From the NCBI GenBank assembly GCA_014859835.1, contig JACZKW010000043.1:1-6263 (forward strand): DNA of 6,263 bases. The letters run 5' to 3'. The stretch is from UBA9653 sp014859835 (GTDB taxonomy: Archaea > Thermoplasmatota > Thermoplasmata > UBA10834). The notes beneath the pieces were generated by a model that saw only the letters and a list, made by a program, of their open reading frames with translations, made no database searches and was not told the DNA's origin. How positions within the stretch are numbered: the first letter of the stretch is position 1; every line of letters begins with the position of its first letter. Both the position numbers and the translations under genes were made by a program. Shown here one piece after another: positions 5,986-6,263 of the stretch.

Positions 5986-6023
5986 TATGATGATGCCATT
6001 ACTTATATTCTTCGGTCATCATA
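5986..6023. promoter_or_regulatory. Candidate operator: 8-bp inverted repeat symmetrically flanking the TATA box
   Basis: TATGATGA at 5986-5993 and its exact reverse complement TCATCATA at 6016-6023 are separated by 22 bases. The centre of symmetry (about 6004.5) coincides with the middle of the TATA-like element at 6002-6009. A dimeric regulator bound to both arms would compete with TBP/TFB. The repressor is unknown, and neither arm was noticed as a repeat elsewhere in the window. Confidence 0.5.
6001..6015 (-). promoter_or_regulatory. Probable BRE/TATA promoter of the PHA operon
   Basis: Read on the minus strand this is CCGAAGAATATAAGT: a purine-rich BRE-like CGAAG directly followed by the TATA-like AATATAAG. 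Archaeal transcription would start about 25 bases downstream, near 5979, leaving a leader of roughly 120 bases (5858-5979) before the first gene. The leader contains a 13-codon frame (5870-5911) and no clear structured element. The TATA core is nearly symmetric, so plus-strand initiation near 6031 is also conceivable. Confidence 0.55.
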
Positions 6024-6042
6024 CTAAACCTTCATCTCAGAA

Positions 6043-6092
6043 CTGCCTGGGCACGATTCCTCCTGATCGGGGGCAATCTCAGTCCCAGGCAG
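6043..6092. other. 50-base stem-loop in the upstream intergenic region
   Basis: CTGCCTGGG (6043-6051) pairs perfectly with CCCAGGCAG (6084-6092). Inside, after an asymmetric 3/5-base internal loop, GATT (6055-6058) pairs with AATC (6075-6078). After one C-C mismatch, five more pairs including two G-U (6060-6064 with 6069-6073) close a GATC tetraloop. No T-run follows on either strand, so it is not a simple intrinsic terminator. It could be a small RNA, a 5' or 3' untranslated structure, or a DNA palindrome recognised by a protein. I could not match it to a known RNA family. Confidence 0.5.
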
Positions 6093-6110
6093 CGAGAATG
6101 TACTAGTATG

Positions 6111-6137
6111 AGCATGCGCTTCCATTCAGTAGCATGC
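6111..6137. repeat. Paired AGCATGC sites, 20 bases apart
   Basis: AGCATGC occurs at 6111-6117 and 6131-6137. Each contains the palindrome GCATGC, and their 20-base spacing is about two helical turns, so dimers would sit on the same DNA face. This could be a regulator site or chance. Confidence 0.25.
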
Positions 6138-6162
6138 CTTCAGGGATTCTCTTGAGGCACAA

Positions 6163-6261
6163 TCACTCGTCAAGCACTAGACCCGCTTTTCCCTTTCTAC
6201 CGTCTTTTCTCACGACGAGCCGAGTATTAGCTCGGAGGTATGGCTGATTCTGACAGGGAAT
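6163..6261 (-). CDS. Possible 3' end of an unrecognised gene entering from the right edge
   Basis: A minus-strand frame is open from the window edge for 32 codons to TGA 6163-6165. It reads YLRANTRLVVRKDGRKGKAG and ends LVLDE. The alternating hydrophobic and basic pattern looks like a plausible protein C-terminus. However, an open stretch this short is expected by chance about one time in five, and I do not recognise a family. If real, it is a same-strand neighbour about 300 bases upstream of the PHA operon. Confidence 0.3.
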   Translation of the reverse strand: MPCQNQPYLRANTRLVVRKDGRKGKAGLVLDE

Positions 6262-6263
6262 CC

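Noticed and set aside
5986..6066. Box C/D guide RNA suggested by RTGATGA-like bases on both strands near the promoter
   Set aside because: No properly placed CTGA D/D' boxes were found within the usual 50-60 bases; the bases are better explained as arms of an inverted repeat.
6043..6092. Kink-turn or intrinsic terminator in the stem-loop
   Set aside because: The internal loop lacks the paired G-A/A-G arrangement of a kink-turn on either strand, and no T-run follows the stem on either strand.
6240..6263. Plus-strand ATG at 6240 after GGAGGT, reading MADSDRES to the window edge
   Set aside because: The Shine-Dalgarno-like bases touch the ATG with no spacing and no promoter is seen upstream. 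The minus-strand frame across the same bases looks at least as protein-like. Only eight codons are visible.
1..6263. tRNA, rRNA, CRISPR arrays, insertion sequences, or attachment sites
   Set aside because: I looked for cloverleaf arms, regularly spaced direct repeats, transposase motifs and terminal inverted repeats and saw none.

Overview
The window looks archaeal. The evidence is a ribbon-helix-helix protein of a type common in archaea at the left edge, a BRE/TATA-type promoter, and purine-rich Shine-Dalgarno sites in front of several genes. Archaeal assignment is an inference. A Thermoplasmatota-like lineage is possible, but the window contains no marker gene that would settle it.

The core (1354-5857, all minus strand) is a compact polyhydroxyalkanoate (PHA, carbon-storage polyester) operon of the class III type. 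In transcription order it holds: a 375-residue phasin/PhaE-like protein made of two tandem copies of a roughly 159-residue helical unit; a PhaE subunit with the typical C-terminal LPTR-plus-coiled-coil segment; the catalytic subunit PhaC with an intact Cys-Asp-His triad; and two different FabG/PhaB-type short-chain dehydrogenases. Gaps between these genes are 2 to about 40 bases, so co-transcription is very likely. A probable promoter lies near 6001-6015, inside an 8-bp inverted repeat that may be an operator. The reductases would supply (R)-3-hydroxyacyl-CoA, PhaC/PhaE would polymerise it, and the duplicated protein would coat or organise the granule. No beta-ketothiolase (PhaA) is present in the window.

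Downstream of the operon (273-1350) no intact gene is convincing. Right after the last reductase there are two frame-disrupted pieces resembling the C-terminal domain of saccharopine dehydrogenase-family proteins. Beyond them is a stretch with short, protein-like but stop-interrupted reading on the minus strand. At the left edge, on the plus strand, is the 3' part of the ribbon-helix-helix regulator gene.

Upstream of the operon (5858-6263) are a leader of about 120 bases, the promoter with its flanking inverted repeat, a well-formed 50-base stem-loop (6043-6092), a pair of GCATGC palindromes 20 bases apart, and possibly the last 32 codons of another minus-strand gene entering from the right edge.
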